Positions 12,046 through 24,249 are shown, counted from the stretch's first letter. The stretch is DNA of 64,000 nt from Xiphophorus maculatus (GCF_002775205.1 NC_036460.1:372501-436500); one strand, 5' to 3'. Made by a program: numbers and translations. The notes: generated from the sequence alone by a model not told the origin.

Positions 12046-12644
12046 TGTCTGCAGTTGTTGCTTACCTTCGAGTCCTGCTAACCTCTCACCATGACACTGG
12101 CAAAAAAACTTTGGAAAACTTTCAGTCGCTCTGTTCAATTCTCACGTCCAACGTCCATCATGGTGCCTCAAATGATTGCGTGACGTAGCTGCAAAGGGTC
12201 AACACAGTCAAGCCGGGTCAGTGGTGCAGAGTTAGCGGACCCAAATGACGCACAAACAGAACCCATCCAGGCTTCTTTACTGTTTGGTCTTTCCTTAGTG
12301 TCTGACAGAACAACTAATTATTTTAATGCTTGGTTCTAATCAGGCTGGAAAGAAAAAATCTGTTGATCAGCAGAGTGGAGAAAAAACTGGCTTTTCAATG
12401 GAAACTGATGGAAAAAAATAAATGGGAAATTACATAAGGGACTATTAATGTTAGGAGAAAAGAGGAGGAGGAGAAAAGAGGAGGAGAGAAAACAAAGTGG
12501 GAGGAGTGAGAAAGTAAAAACTACAAACCCAGAGAAGAAAAAGTGACAGAGTGAAACGGGACTGAAGCTTCCAGCAGAAAGTTTGTCTCAAACTCCAAAC
12601 ATTCGTCTGTCTGGAAACGCATGAAGACAAAGACCTGCAGGGAG

Positions 12645-12765
12645 GACAGACAGACAGAGAGACAGACAGACAGAGAGAGACAGACAGACAGACAGAGAGA
12701 GACAGACAGACAGAGACAGACAGACAGACAGAGGACAGACAGAGACAGACAGAGGACAGACAGAC
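12645..12765. repeat. (GACA)n / (GAGA) microsatellite
   Basis: Imperfect CAGA/GACA tetranucleotide array on plus, about 120 bp, roughly 270 bp upstream of the IL-15-like start codon. Confidence 0.95.
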
Positions 12766-13037
12766 TTTCTGGATGTTCCATTGAAGCCTGGAACAGAACC
12801 TGGGTTTTCCTGGAGGGATGAGGCTGAAGGTTCTGGAGTAAGTCAGACCGACCCGTTTGAGGTTCCCCTGGTAGAACCCAGTTGGTCCTGACTGGACACC
12901 TGCCAGCTATCCTGGGACTGAACTGGACAACCAGTGGGAGCGGTTCAGTCTGGGTCCTGCAGGCTTCTGGTCCCAGTAGGACGTCCTGCGGGGTTCTGGT
13001 CCAGGCCGGGCCCGGCTCCGGCCCAGGATGCAGAGCC

Positions 13038-16000
13038 ATGCTGAGAGGCAGTCCAGCTCTGGCGACTGTGTTTCTGTGTTCTGTGTGTCTGCTGGCGGCG
13101 CCGACCCGATCCCCCCTCTGCTCTCTAGACCGGATCAAGAAGGTGACGTCACTGAACAACACGCTGCCGACGCAGGTGAGACTCAGAACCGGGCCGCAGA
13201 GTTCTGCAGGTTTATGGGATGATTTATCTTGGGTCTTTAATTTATCAGCTGCTCATCTTTAGAGCTGCACTCAGGTAAATGAGTGACAGCAGAGCGGAGC
13301 AAAGATCACCTCCATCTGATCACTGGGCTGCTGAAGCAAACCGGACCGAACCCGGGTCGTTCTTTAACAAATGGATCCATCCACGTCCTCCCAGCTGGAC
13401 GTTCAGGAAAAAACATGAACTCAGAAAAAAAACTGCAAAATGAAACAAAATTCAGAAAATGTTGTCCACGTGGGCCGAGACCATCATGGAGCGGTTCACT
13501 AATGTCCGCCTGGTCTGCCCTCTAGTGGCTGCTCGAGTCACTGCAGCTCGGTCCGGTGTGTTTTTACTGAACACACCGGACCTTGATCTGAGCAGCAGCA
13601 GCGCTCAGATCAAGGTTTTCATCTTCAGCTGAAACACAAACAGAAATGATCAAAACTCAGACATCTTTATTTATCCCACCACATGTTCAGTGTTGTAACT
13701 CATATCTTCAGAGACGTGTCAGATCATTTAGCGAGATATTTTCCCATGTTCAACTTCTTAAGTTCGTTGAAACTTGGTGAAATCTGGCAGTTTGGTCAGA
13801 AAGCTGAGCAGAGAGACGATGGAGTAGGGGATAAGCCTGGGTCCTTATGATGGATGGAGGAGAAGCTCCGTCCATGAAGCCTTCTTTTAACTCCTCTGGG
13901 GTTTGGGGTCAAAGTTCAGGTATCTTTTGAGATGCTAATCAGCTGCTGCCAGATGTAAAAACAAAACATAAAAATGGAGCAAAAATCCTTCCAGCTGCAC
14001 AGAACCACAACCAGAGAGAAAAACCATCCAAACTTTCACCAAAGAAATGAAGAGCAGATCCAACATTCAGCGAATCCCAAGATGAACCCATGAATGTTTA
14101 TTTTGTGATGACATGAATGAGAATCACTTCACAGGGAAAAGACCTGAGGTTTCTTACCTGAAGCAGGTGAACAATCCTCCGTCTTCTGTTCTGCCACTCC
14201 TGAAACAAGTGGAGGCAAAACTCAGAACGGCTCACTGCCGTCCACTCAAGCTATAAAAATGTCTTTTGGCCGCAAATGAAATAATGTTTCTTCCAAGCTC
14301 TTGTGCCGCCCGTCATTAGATGTCTCCCCAGGCAGAGAGCCCTGTCAGATGTGTATGCATATACCCACTTTGTACTCAAACTGGTGGAATGTGGCGTTTT
14401 ATACAATGTTTACAGTTTTACGTGGTAATTATGAGATAATTATGAGGTACTTTTCCGTTGCCATGTTCTGATATTGATTCAGAAACCGGAGCAAACAGAC
14501 TTCAGGCACAAATCAAATAATCATCACCAATCTGCTGGACGGGTTTGGACGTGTTTAAGTTTAGGTTTTATCTGAAGCAGGTATCTGAGCTGGTTGGTGC
14601 TGATGAGCCGCATGCAGAGACAAGTTTCCTCTCCTCCTGAGTGAAGCATCAATCACCCTGATGCTCCGCTGTGACCTGAGCCGTCGTTCCTCTGGCGGAT
14701 CAGAAATCCTTCGGGTTCTGCTGCTGACCCGGGTGGCGGTCCAGACACTCAGGTTGAAGTTTAAACTTTCTATGAATGAACTGATCCTGGATCACAGCCT
14801 TCAGTAAACATAAAACGTTTGGCAGGACTGAAGATTCTCCACAAGGAGGCGCTGTGATAGCACACCTATAAACTGGTGGACTGGGGTCAAAGGTCAGCAA
14901 AGGTGACCTTAATAGGAGGCCTAAGTGATGGGGTCCAACCAAGGAGATCAAACATTTCCATCTCCAAGGATGGAGATGGAAATCCTTGGAGAATTCCATT
15001 CAAAGTTTTTTCTAACTTTGAAAACATTTAGCTCTCTTAGCTTCCCAAAAGTAATTTTGCCAAATAAATTCTAAAGTGCTAATTTACTTGGCTGTTTTAT
15101 AAACTTCTAGTTTTGACCTTTTCAGGTTTAAAATCTCCTGATGTCCTGCTTGCTTTCTGACTGAAGCCCCGCTGCGGTCAGGTAGGCTAAATCAGCAACC
15201 GTTAGCAAAACTCAGCAACAATGACACTGAAACCATGAGTTGAAGGTCTGCTCCAAAGAATCACTTCTTGCTCATTTGTGCATGCTAATAGAGTTGACTC
15301 TGTAGAGGGCGATAGAGGACATGTTGGGTCTTTGATGCATGTTGAGTAACAATATGGATGAATTTAATGCTTCAGTGTTAAATACTTGGTAGGTGTAAAG
15401 CTTTAGTGTTGGTAGAAGGAACGTTTGGTGCTTTACGGTTAGCACAGCTGGTTTTTGAGCTAGCGATGCTCATCACTGCTCATCTCCAAGCAAAAGGTTT
15501 CTGATTGTTGACTGTTGGTTTGAGGAGAAGCAGAGAGGCTCCTGATTGGGTTGGGATGACAGAGTCATTAGAATCGGACTTTTAAAGGTTCAGGTTCTCC
15601 TCCGGCGCAGCAAGAATATAAAGATTTCTGGGCTAACGGGTCCTTCTGCGGTCGAAGGTTCTGGCTCCACATTCCTGGTGAAAGCAGAGAAGGTTGGATG
15701 TCTGATGGACTCCATCTTGGTGTTGGGAGGCTCCAGTCTCAGTTTGGCGTTTTGCAGATGCTGCAGCTCCGTTGGGTAAACCGCTTCGTCTGAGTTGGTT
15801 ACGGGTTTCTACGTCCAGTAGAGTTTGTGTGTGGAAGCAGGAGATGGATGGAGGATCAGGCCTTCTGCAGTAGTAAAGGTGTTGCTCCAGTTTGCTCCAC
15901 CTGAGCTCCATCCAACCTTTGGAACGTGGAACAACGAGCAGCTGCTGCTCTTCCACACGGAAAGCAGAGCTGAGGTCAACCAGTTTCTCTTTCTGCTGTC

Positions 16001-19000
16001 ATTGAACTCAGTGTCAGATTTTTTATACTTGCTCTCCTTGATGTAAATACTTCTTGGTCCTCAGCTGTTTTTAGACATGTTAAATAAATTTGACATTTCC
16101 CAGCCGTTAGTTACTCGTGGTCAAACCAGTGGTTCAAAGGACTTTAGCTTTTAATTGTTCAAATGTTGGAATGTGAATAAACTCTGTGGATTAGTTGTAC
16201 AAATCCTGTCTGTCATTATGAGACGTTTCCTCCACATCATTTTCTGTTTTGATCTTGGTGTCTTTGTCTCATGGTCTCTAAATCAAACATCGCTTAAAGA
16301 AACCCAAAAGCACAACAGCTGCAGGAGGCGGTTATGTTTTTACTGCAAATGTATTCAGAAAATATGAAGAATCAAAACAAAGAACAGACTGGCTCTAGTC
16401 AGCAGGAGAGATTCAACCTGAAAAACAGGATTAACTTAAACTCCTGAACCTAAAACATCAAACAGGAGCAACACAGGTTGCCTGAGGTCAAAGGCAACCT
16501 GTGGTCAAAGTTAATGAAGACTTTTAGAGTCTCTGTCTGTCTGGTCACAGGTACTGATGGCCGGATTTTCCGGACTATAAACCGTTACTTTTTTCCCACC
16601 CTGAACCAGGCGGCTTGTAGCCCGGTGCGGCTTTTCTGTGGATTTTTCTTCAACCACCAGGGGGCTCTCTAGCAGGAAGTGAGTCATTGGAAGTCAAAAT
16701 TGGAAATCAAAGAAGAAAGGGATGATTTTCATTTAGAACCAGTACATGCTAGCAGCAGGCACGACGGAGAAATGTTTTCAAACTCATTCCTCTCATCATG
16801 GAAACAACACGAAGTTCATATGATGCAGCTTTTGAGATGAAGGCTATCAATCTGGTAGCACAGATCGATAGCCAGATCTGGTAGCACAGATCGATAGACA
16901 GATCTGGTAGCACAGATCGATAGCCAGATCTGGTAGCACAGATCGATAGCCAGATCTGGTAGCACAGATCGATAGACAGATCTGGTAGCACAGATCGATA
17001 GCCAGATCTGGTAGCACAGATCGATAGCCAGATCTGGTAGCACAGATCGATAGACAGATCTGGTAGCACAGATCGATAGACAGATCTGGTAGCACAGATC
17101 GATAGCCGCTGCAGTAAGCTCAATGTGAACCGACCCACGGTTCGGTTCGGCGTTGGAGACGGAGGGCTGCGTCCTTCATGAATCCCTCCGCTGCGTCCTC
17201 GTAAAAAACCGAGCGGTTTAGAGACCAGCGGCTCGGTTTTTTTGTTTTAAGCTTTGTAGCAGTGAGGTGCCTCTATAGTCCGGAAAATACAGTACTTAGA
17301 GTTTTACAAAGCAACGATGAAATACCTGGAGGGTTCCTACTACATGGGTACACAGAGCGGATGTATTGGGAGCCTTTGGGTTTCCTTGTAGGATGTTTAT
17401 TGAACACCTCTGTTCACTGATGACTCCATGTAGGGTCTTCACATGTTGGGTTCTTCTGGGATCCAGTTATGCTATAAAGTTGTTCTAAGCTTACAGGCCA
17501 CCTACAGGTGAGACACTAACGTCAGGATTGTCTCAGTTACCAGAAGCGTCCAGGTCAGAGGTCAGTTTGCCCAGAGCCACAGCATCAGCCAGCGGTAAAA
17601 TGTCTTGAATGTTTCTTTTGCTTTAATGGCTCCATATTTGGGAGGCCAAATATGGAACCATTAACATCTTCCTGCCTTTTCCAAACTACAGCCACAGGTA
17701 ACTACAAGAGCAGAGCAGAAAATCAACATCATGGTTCACAAATGTTCAGAGCGACAGAAACGTGGGACGCAGGAGGAAATCAGGAAAAGGAAACAGAAAA
17801 ACTGGAAACAGATTTATTCAAGAAGTTTATCCAGAAAACAAACAGTTTATAATTTCTCAGCCCTGAAATAAACCTTGTCTAATGTATTTTTGTAACTCCT
17901 TCTGTAAAACTAAACACAATCTGCTGCTCAAGTTTATCTTCAAAATTTTTCAGTCATTTCTTCACATCTTCCTCTGAGCAGCCAGACGTTAATGAAATAT
18001 CTCACAGCCTCATATGTCTTTGATAAGAGCGGAGAGCGCTGCCAGAACCAGCTGGTGTGAACTTTCTGGTATCTGGGCCCAGATTAGGTTTTTATTGGCC
18101 ATCTTGTCCGGCGCTGGCCCAGAGGAACCAGCAGAACTCGTCTGCCTGAAGAATGAAGGCTCTGGCTCAGACATTTTTCATAACATTAAGGAAAACAGTT
18201 TTGACCCAATTATGTGTCAGGAACAATCTGACACATTGTTCTGAGACAGAAGTCACATGCCTTTGGTTTTTAAAATATTCATTTTACATTTATTAAACTG
18301 TAAATATAAAGTGCAGATGTTTGGTTTCTCCACAGATGGACATCAGGCTTTACACACCTTCTGTTGAAGATTACCAGGTGAGTCGGTCTGCAGCTCCTCC
18401 ACCTCCTGCTGGGTCACTTTACTAATCTGCTCTTCCTCCTCCTCTTCTTCACTAAAAGAGGAAAACATTCCTCCAGTTTTCTTCTCCCTTAAATTGGAAT
18501 CAACTGCAGAAAGACTTCAAGTTAAAGGAGAAAGTCTATTTAAAGCCTCAATCAGTTTTTTAGACTTAGACTGACTTTATTATCATTTTCATGAACAGGG
18601 TGAATACAGAACCAAATTTCGTTGCATACGGCTCAGGACAATGTTTTGAGCTTCCAATGTTGTGAGGTTACTCCAGAATAAAATAAAATACAGTATAAAA
18701 TATGAATATAAATATAAATATAAAATATAAAGTGCAGGACTGACAGTAAAATAGAAGTTATTTAGCTCTGTACATGTGCAAGGTATAAAGTGGAGACCAG
18801 ATTTTGAGTGCAGTCCAGTTAAGAGTTCAGCAGTCTGATGGCAAGTGGGAAAAAGCTGTTTCAGAACCTGGTGGACCTGCACCGGATGCTGCAGAACCTC
18901 TTTCCAGAGGGCAGCAGGGAGAACAGTCCATGGTGGGGGTGTGAGGGGTCACTGACGATGTTTCGGCCTCGGGACACGCAGCGCTGGGATGAAATGTCCT

Positions 19001-22000
19001 GGATGGAGGGAAGGGGGGCCCCGATGATCCTCTCTGCTGTCCGCACCACTCTCCTCACGTTCTTCCAGTAGGAGGCGCTGCAGCCTCCACACCACACAGA
19101 GAGGCAGCTGGTCAGAATGCTCTCTATGGTGCTTCTGTAGAACGTAATTAATCATTTTTCTAGATGCTTTAATATCAAGTTGTATTTTATTCCTGTTTTT
19201 CTGGCTGGTTTTCCTTCTTCTCTTCCTTTCTGATCTGTATTTTCATTGGGTTTTGATGCCTGTAGTTGCTTGTAATTGTCGGTGATGAAACAACAGATTT
19301 TAATCTCAGAAACTTTCCTGCTTAAATAAAAACAACATATGTGAAGTTCTCAGTAAGACCAGAGATCTGCAGAAGTGCTGCAGCGTTTAGTGGCGAAGCT
19401 TCATCATATCTGAGACGGCTGACGGTTTGATGATCTGCATCAACAGTTAAACATTGGAAGACATTTCCTCCTTCGGTTCTTTAAACTTGTGTGTCTGAGT
19501 GGAATGAAAAGCAGCAGTTTGCTGCATAACTCAGCCTGGCTCTCTCTCTTGGTGGTCCACTTACACTGAGAGCAGAAAGTCTCCCAGAACTTTTTATTGC
19601 TCAAGATAAACAAATTCCTCCTCCTCACTTTGGAAAGTGCAACAGCTGAGATTAACTCTGCCGGCAGCAGAAGAGGCGAAGCGCATCGGAGCAGAACAAT
19701 CACAACACGGCGGCGCGGTTTGACTGGCTGCAGGCGATTCACGTCTTCATTCCTGAACATCTGGACTGAGATCAGAGACTCTGATCATCAGTGGTGTCAG
19801 TAACTCTTTACTTAGTAACGCGTTCCTGACGTCGGACCCCTTTTTTCAGTAACCAGTAATCTAACGCGTTGCTATTTCATATCCAGTAGTCAGACTACAG
19901 TTACTTATCAAAATCACGTTGCGTTACTGTTTTCTTTTGTAATTTAATTTTATTTCCTCTACGCGTCTTGGGGCGTGACCGACGTTTCTGTGCGACAGAA
20001 ATGTAAACAATGTTGCTGGAAAAACAGGAACTAATTTGAGTTTCTGTAGCCAAGTCTGATTATTATAAGTGGTTTTTAGCTTGCAAATTGAATGAGCCGC
20101 GGTTATTGGGCTTGGAAATAAACAGACAGAAACCCCAGAATGTGTCTGACCTCCAGCTAGTTTTAGTCAGACTCTCCCTGTCCATCATTTCCAGGATGAT
20201 CCGTCCCGCTGCGTCTCTGTTAAAGTTAATCTATTACCTGTGAATGACGTCCAGATGTCCAGAACATTGGAAACATGGAGACTAATATGAACAGAGCAAT
20301 AAACGTGAAAACAGCCACGAATGAACGAGTCTGTAAAGTTGTGTAACAAAACGCCATTATAATTATTAATATTAAGATAAATGTCACTAATCTGTGCAGC
20401 AGCCATCTGAACTGTGGAGCCGCAGGAGGAGCTCTGACCTCTGACCTCTGACACCAAACACAGGGCCGTAACGCACAACCTGGAGGCCGGGGGTTCAAAT
20501 CCTTAGAGTTTTCCAGACAATAGAAACAAAACAAAATTACTAAAGTTTTTTTTGTAATGTTGTAACCATTAAACAATCTCCCCTTCAGTTCAACAATATA
20601 ATAGACACATTGTTGATGTTACTATTATTAAATAACTTACAATTAAATATTGGCAAAGATCAATGTAATTTTTACAGCGTTGTTGTTAGCAGCTGCTGAA
20701 AGTAACTAAAAAGTTACTTTTAATGTAACTTAGTTACTTTCCAAATCAAGTCGTCAGTAATCTGAGTTACTTTTTCAAGGAATAATCAGTAATCTGATTA
20801 TAGTTACTTTTTCAAAGTAACTATTGCATCACTGCTGATCACAGCTCCAGGTTTTCGGCTCTGCTGCGTCTAAATGAACGTTTTCTGCAGAAACAGTTTC
20901 AGCTAACAGGCTGCAGACAAACGGAGTTCATGAGGGTTCAGCTTCAGCTCTGTTCAAAACCACAAAGCTGCTCCAGACAGGAAGGATTTATCAGTCAGGC
21001 AATCCGTTTTCTATCCTAATAAATCCATCCAGTGACTCCTGGCCCACCAGGAGTCACTGGGTCAGAGCCAGGGGCCAATCTGTGCAGGGCTTGGGTTTGG
21101 GGTTTTTTGTCAGGTTCTCCATCAGCCAGCAGTGAAACTGTGATCTGGAGTTCAGGACGGCGCAGAGATAAATATATAGTATATAAATATGAGAATATGA
21201 TTGTTTTCACTGATCCAGGTTCTGCTGAAGGGTCTGCTTGTTCCTCCATCAGGTTTGAATCCAGTCAGGACTTTAAAGGTTCAGTGTTTGTGTTCATGAA
21301 GCTGCAGTTTGAGACGCATCAGAGGACGGTTCTGCCCTTAATGTTGGTTCTGATGATCCGAAGCTGAAGACTTTCAGAGTATATTCGCTAAAATAGGAGG
21401 GATGTCGTCTTGACTCGTTCCCAGTAAAACTGCCTTTTACATCCAGTATCCTAAAATTGTCTCCATTCCTTTTGCAAATTTCCAAACTGGTGACTCACAT
21501 GCAGCTCAAATCCAACCTCATATTTAAAATCCCAGCTGCAGCTGACTGAGGTCTGTTTCTGTCTTTGATCCTTGTTCTCTTTCAGCAGAAATGTCCCATC
21601 GCCGCCTTGAGGTGCTTCGCCGATGAGTTCAGTGTCCTCTGTGAGGAGACGAAGGTCAGCGGCCTCAAATGCACTCAGCAGAGAATCAGCCCATCGCTAA
21701 GGAATCTGGCCGACAAATTTAATAAGGTGAGCAGCGGGAACAACTACACTATTACTATTACTATTACTACTGTTACTATTACTACTATTACTATTACTAC
21801 TGTTACTATTACTACTATTACTATTACTACTGTTACTATTACTACTATTACTATTACTATTACTATTACTATTACTACTGTTACTATTACTACTGTTACT
21901 ATTACTATTACTATTACTATTACTACTACTACTGTTACTATTACTACTATTACTATTACTACTGTTACTATTACTATTACTATTACTACTGTTACTATTA

Positions 22001-23827
22001 CTATTACTATTACTATTACTATTACTACTACTACTGTTACTATTACTACTATTACTATTACTATTACTACTATTACTATTACTACTATTACTATTACTAC
22101 TGTTACTATTACTATTACTATTACTACTGTTACTATTACTACTATTACTACTATTACTATTACTATTACTATTACTACTGTTACTATTACTATTACTATT
22201 ACTATTACTATTACTACTACTACTGTTACTATTACTACTATTACTATTACTATTACTACTATTACTATTACTATTACTATTACTACTGTTACTATTACTA
22301 TTACTATTACTATTACTATTACTACTGTTACTATTACTATTACTATTACTACTATTACTATTACTACTATTACTATTACTACTATTACTATTACTACTGT
22401 TACTATTACTACTATTACTATTACTACTATTACTATTACTACTATTACTATTACTACTATTACTATTACTACTGTTACTATTACTATTACTATTACTACT
22501 ATTACTATTACTACTATTACTATTACTATTACTACTGTTACTATTACTACTATTAACACTAATAATGAGTCCTGCTGGACTGATCCATCACACGGTCAGT
22601 TCGATGACATCCAGACTCTCTGGACTCTCCAGTTTCCTCCGTTTGATTTTCTTCACTTGAATGTTTTGCTTGTGAAGATTTGCAGACAGACAGTGACCTC
22701 GCTTGGCCTGCAGGGGGCGACATTTTTGTCCTACTGTCCATGAGACACAGCGGCCCCTAAACGCAGCAGATGATTCAACAATCAGCATCTTGATCAGCCG
22801 TTTCCCCTGATGATGGAACGGTCTAGTAAAAGCATGAAGGTTTCTGTTCCTCTGGTTGCAGCCAGACTGACCGGATGGTCGGGTCAGGTTAGCACCATCA
22901 AGGACGGCTTTGGGTCAACATGTGAAGAATTACCCCACTTCCCTGACTGGTGGAGTTAAATGAGCCCAGTCCTGAGTGGGCGACTCGAGTCACGGCGTCC
23001 GGCAGGAGAAACTCGGAACATCGATCCAGAATGAAGAAACTGGGAGAACTGAGCCTGAAACCCCCCAGAGACCCGAAACCCCGAACAGAACCAGGTGATG
23101 CTGCAGGTGATGCTGCGGGCGGGACCAGGTGATGCTGCAGGTGATGCTGCGGGCGGGACGCAGCAGCTTCATCGTGCTTGCTGCATTTTGTTCCAGTGTC
23201 GCAACTTTTTTGTATTTGTCTTTGCTGAAAGCGGCTCCCTGCGTCTTGCTCAGACCGGTCCGGTCCGGTCCGGTTCAGTTCGGTCCGGTCCAGTCCAGTT
23301 CAGTCCGGTCCGGTCCGGTCCAGTCCAGTCCGGTCCGGTCCGGTCCGGTCCAGTCCAGTTCAGTCCAGTTCAATTCGGTCCGGTCCAGTCCAGTTCAGTC
23401 CGGTCTGGTCCGGTTCAGTTCAGTCCGGTTCGGTCCAGTTCGGTCCGCCTGCGTGTCTCTCTGATCTCTGCAGAGAACACAATGTGACTCAGAGCAGCTC
23501 CTCCTCTATGAGCCTCAATAATCTCACAGCTTGAAGCTGGAAAACAAACTTTGGTCATCAGAAAACATTTGTTCATTAAAACAAGTTTTCACCATCATTC
23601 AGTTTGGAATATTTTCCTGTTATGTAAGTTTAGGATTGTGTTTCTGTCTGCTCCTTTCTTGTCTTTCTTTTTGCTTCTCTGTTGAGTGAAACGTTCCCGT
23701 CTCTCTTTTCCTTCCTCAGTCAGAGTCGGATTGCCGTCTGTGTGAACTCCACCCGGAGGAGAGCCCTAAACGTTTCCTCGGAGTTCTTCAGAAAGTTCTT
23801 GAACAGATTAATTCTGAAAACTGCTGA
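13038..23827 (+). CDS. il15l: Interleukin-15-like cytokine, complete, four coding exons
   Basis: Exons 13038-13175, 18336-18377, 21586-21726 and 23720-23827, all with GT-AG borders and phase 0, give 142 aa. Residues 1-22 form a signal peptide (hydrophobic core VFLCSVCLLA). Helix A region DRIKKVTSLNNTL and MDIRLYTPSVEDY resemble IL-15 (DLKKIEDLIQS, MHIDATLYTESDV). The key signature is the cysteine pattern: C63 and C70 seven apart (QKCPIAALRCF, as in IL-15 CKVTAMKCF) and C112/C115 in SESDCRLCELHPEESPKRFL (as in IL-15 TESGCKECEELEEKNIKEFL). C79, C89 and C142 are extra. N40 is an N-glycosylation sequon. Family members are secreted four-helix cytokines acting through IL-15Ralpha and IL-2Rbeta/gamma-c. 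The short mature length favours IL-15-like over IL-15 itself; IL-2 and IL-21 fit less well. The exon 3 acceptor is a CAGCAG tandem, so one Gln is optional. Confidence 0.85.
13550..13615. repeat. Two adjoining perfect hairpins (13-bp stems)
   Basis: Arms 13550-13562 / 13570-13582 (GGTCCGGTGTGTT, 7-nt loop) and 13581-13593 / 13603-13615 (CCTTGATCTGAGC, 9-nt loop). The two stems are unrelated in sequence and share two bases. Confidence 0.9.
16560..17294. mobile_element. Non-autonomous DNA transposon with TTTTCCGGACTATA termini
   Basis: The left end (about 16561-16584) reads CCGGATTTTCCGGACTATA and the right end (17274-17294) carries its reverse complement TATAGTCCGGAAAATACAGTA. The interior has no transposase frame; it holds the 26-bp array and a hairpin near 17205-17245. 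Exact termini and target duplication are uncertain; the superfamily is not determined. Confidence 0.65.
16854..17106. repeat. 26-bp tandem array, about 9.7 copies
   Basis: Unit AGCACAGATCGATAGCCAGATCTGGT with a GCC/ACA variant alternating between copies. The constant 26-bp period leaves no unique spacer, and the period not being a multiple of 3 gives three overlapping false frames on minus. Confidence 0.95.
17623..17664. repeat. Hairpin with 19-bp arms and a 4-nt loop
   Basis: Left arm 17623-17641, loop GAGG, right arm 17646-17664; 18 of 19 positions pair. Confidence 0.85.
18557..19140 (-). mobile_element. 5'-truncated CR1/L2-type LINE, C-terminal end of reverse transcriptase ORF
   Basis: On minus, about 19100 down to 18840 encodes the tail of a fish LINE polyprotein: WCGGCSASYWKNVRRVVRTA, then GAPLPSIQDISSQRC, then DPSHPHHGLFSLLPSGKR. 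This C-terminal block is standard for jockey-superfamily LINEs of fish. The 3' end lies at about 18557 in an AGACTTAGACTGACTTTATT tail. The RT core is absent. Confidence 0.75.
19789..20834. mobile_element. hAT-type non-autonomous element with near-perfect 8-bp target duplication
   Basis: Starts CAGTGGTG and ends CATCACTG (inverted CAGTGATG), the hAT terminal form. The ends carry extended inverted similarity (GTAACT/AGTTAC-rich). Flanks are CTGATCAT (19781-19788) and CTGATCAC (20835-20842), an 8-bp duplication with one change. No transposase is encoded. Confidence 0.8.
21029..21060. repeat. Perfect hairpin, 14-bp stem, 4-nt loop
   Basis: Arms CCAGTGACTCCTGG (21029-21042) and its reverse complement (21047-21060), loop CCCA. 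Confidence 0.95.
21748..22557. repeat. (ATT/ACT/ACTGTT) trinucleotide microsatellite, 0.8 kb
   Basis: Starts about 20 bp after the donor of il15l exon 3. Built only of ATT, ACT and GTT triplets, so every frame is open (TITITV on plus, VIVIVT on minus); these frames are not genes. Confidence 0.98.
22558..23719 (+). other. Remainder of il15l intron 3
   Basis: Unique-looking sequence with two direct 34-bp-period copies of a CAGGTGATGCTGC phrase (23092-23160) and the GGTCC array. No exon supportable. Confidence 0.6.
23258..23450. repeat. CGGTC/CAGTC/CAGTT pentanucleotide microsatellite
   Basis: Interrupted 5-bp array, strand-asymmetric, ending about 270 bp before the exon 4 acceptor. Confidence 0.95.
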
Positions 23828-24243
23828 GGAGAGACGATCTGCACCGTCTGCAGAATGAAGCCTCAGGGATCATTCTGCTGTGGGTGCAGCGGTGAACTTA
23901 AAGCTCGGAGTCATGAAGGTTCTGGTTGTTTCTGCACAAACTGGAAGAAAGTCCACATTTCTCCAGACAGAAAGTCGAAGGTTCTCTGGGTTTGACTGGA
24001 ACAGAATCAGAGGTGGAGGTTGGATGGAAACTTCTCACAGAGCTGAGCAAAGAAACTTTTTGTAATGCTAGAAGCTCTGGTTGCTCAGTCCCAACATGTT
24101 GTTGATCCGGAGCGACTGGACTCTTCCGCCGGGAGTTGGATGGTTCCTGAGGTGGGTGGGAACGTTGGACAGATTCCTGACTTCTCCACAGCTGGGACGT
24201 TAACAGGATACAGATCCTTTGTTTCAATAGAAATGCTGTTTCT

Positions 24244-24249
24244 AATAAA
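24244..24249 (+). terminator. Poly(A) signal of il15l
   Basis: AATAAA 417 bp after the il15l stop; the 3'UTR would be about 440 nt. I see no clear cluster of ATTTA instability elements in it. Confidence 0.65.

Larger units (their letters stand above)
13176..18335 (+). other. Intron 1 of il15l (5.2 kb)
   Basis: Contains tandem perfect hairpins (13550-13615), a nested hairpin (14956-14989), a GCTAAT-family repeat piece (15010-15110), a DNA transposon with a 26-bp array (16560-17290) and a 19-bp-arm hairpin (17623-17664). No additional exon is supportable. Confidence 0.7.
18378..21585 (+). other. Intron 2 of il15l (3.2 kb)
   Basis: Holds a 5'-truncated LINE on minus (18557-19140), a hAT MITE (19789-20834) and a 14-bp hairpin (21029-21060). 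No further exon seen. Confidence 0.7.

Noticed and set aside
12521..13162. 213-aa minus frame opposite il15l exon 1
   Set aside because: Shadow of the GACA microsatellite and of the il15l exon; no independent support.
16654..16668. CTCF-like CCACCAGGGGGCTCT
   Set aside because: One consensus mismatch and inside a transposon copy; not listed as a site.
16854..17106. CRISPR-like regular array
   Set aside because: 26-bp units are contiguous, with no unique spacers and no cas genes; eukaryotic minisatellite inside a transposon.
20478..20505. B-box-like GGGTTCAAATCC
   Set aside because: No A-box or cloverleaf upstream; lies inside the hAT MITE.
21744..22743. Long open frames (392 aa plus, 271 aa minus) over the ATT/ACT array
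   Set aside because: Pure trinucleotide repeat without stops; repeating TIT/VIV proteins are artefacts.
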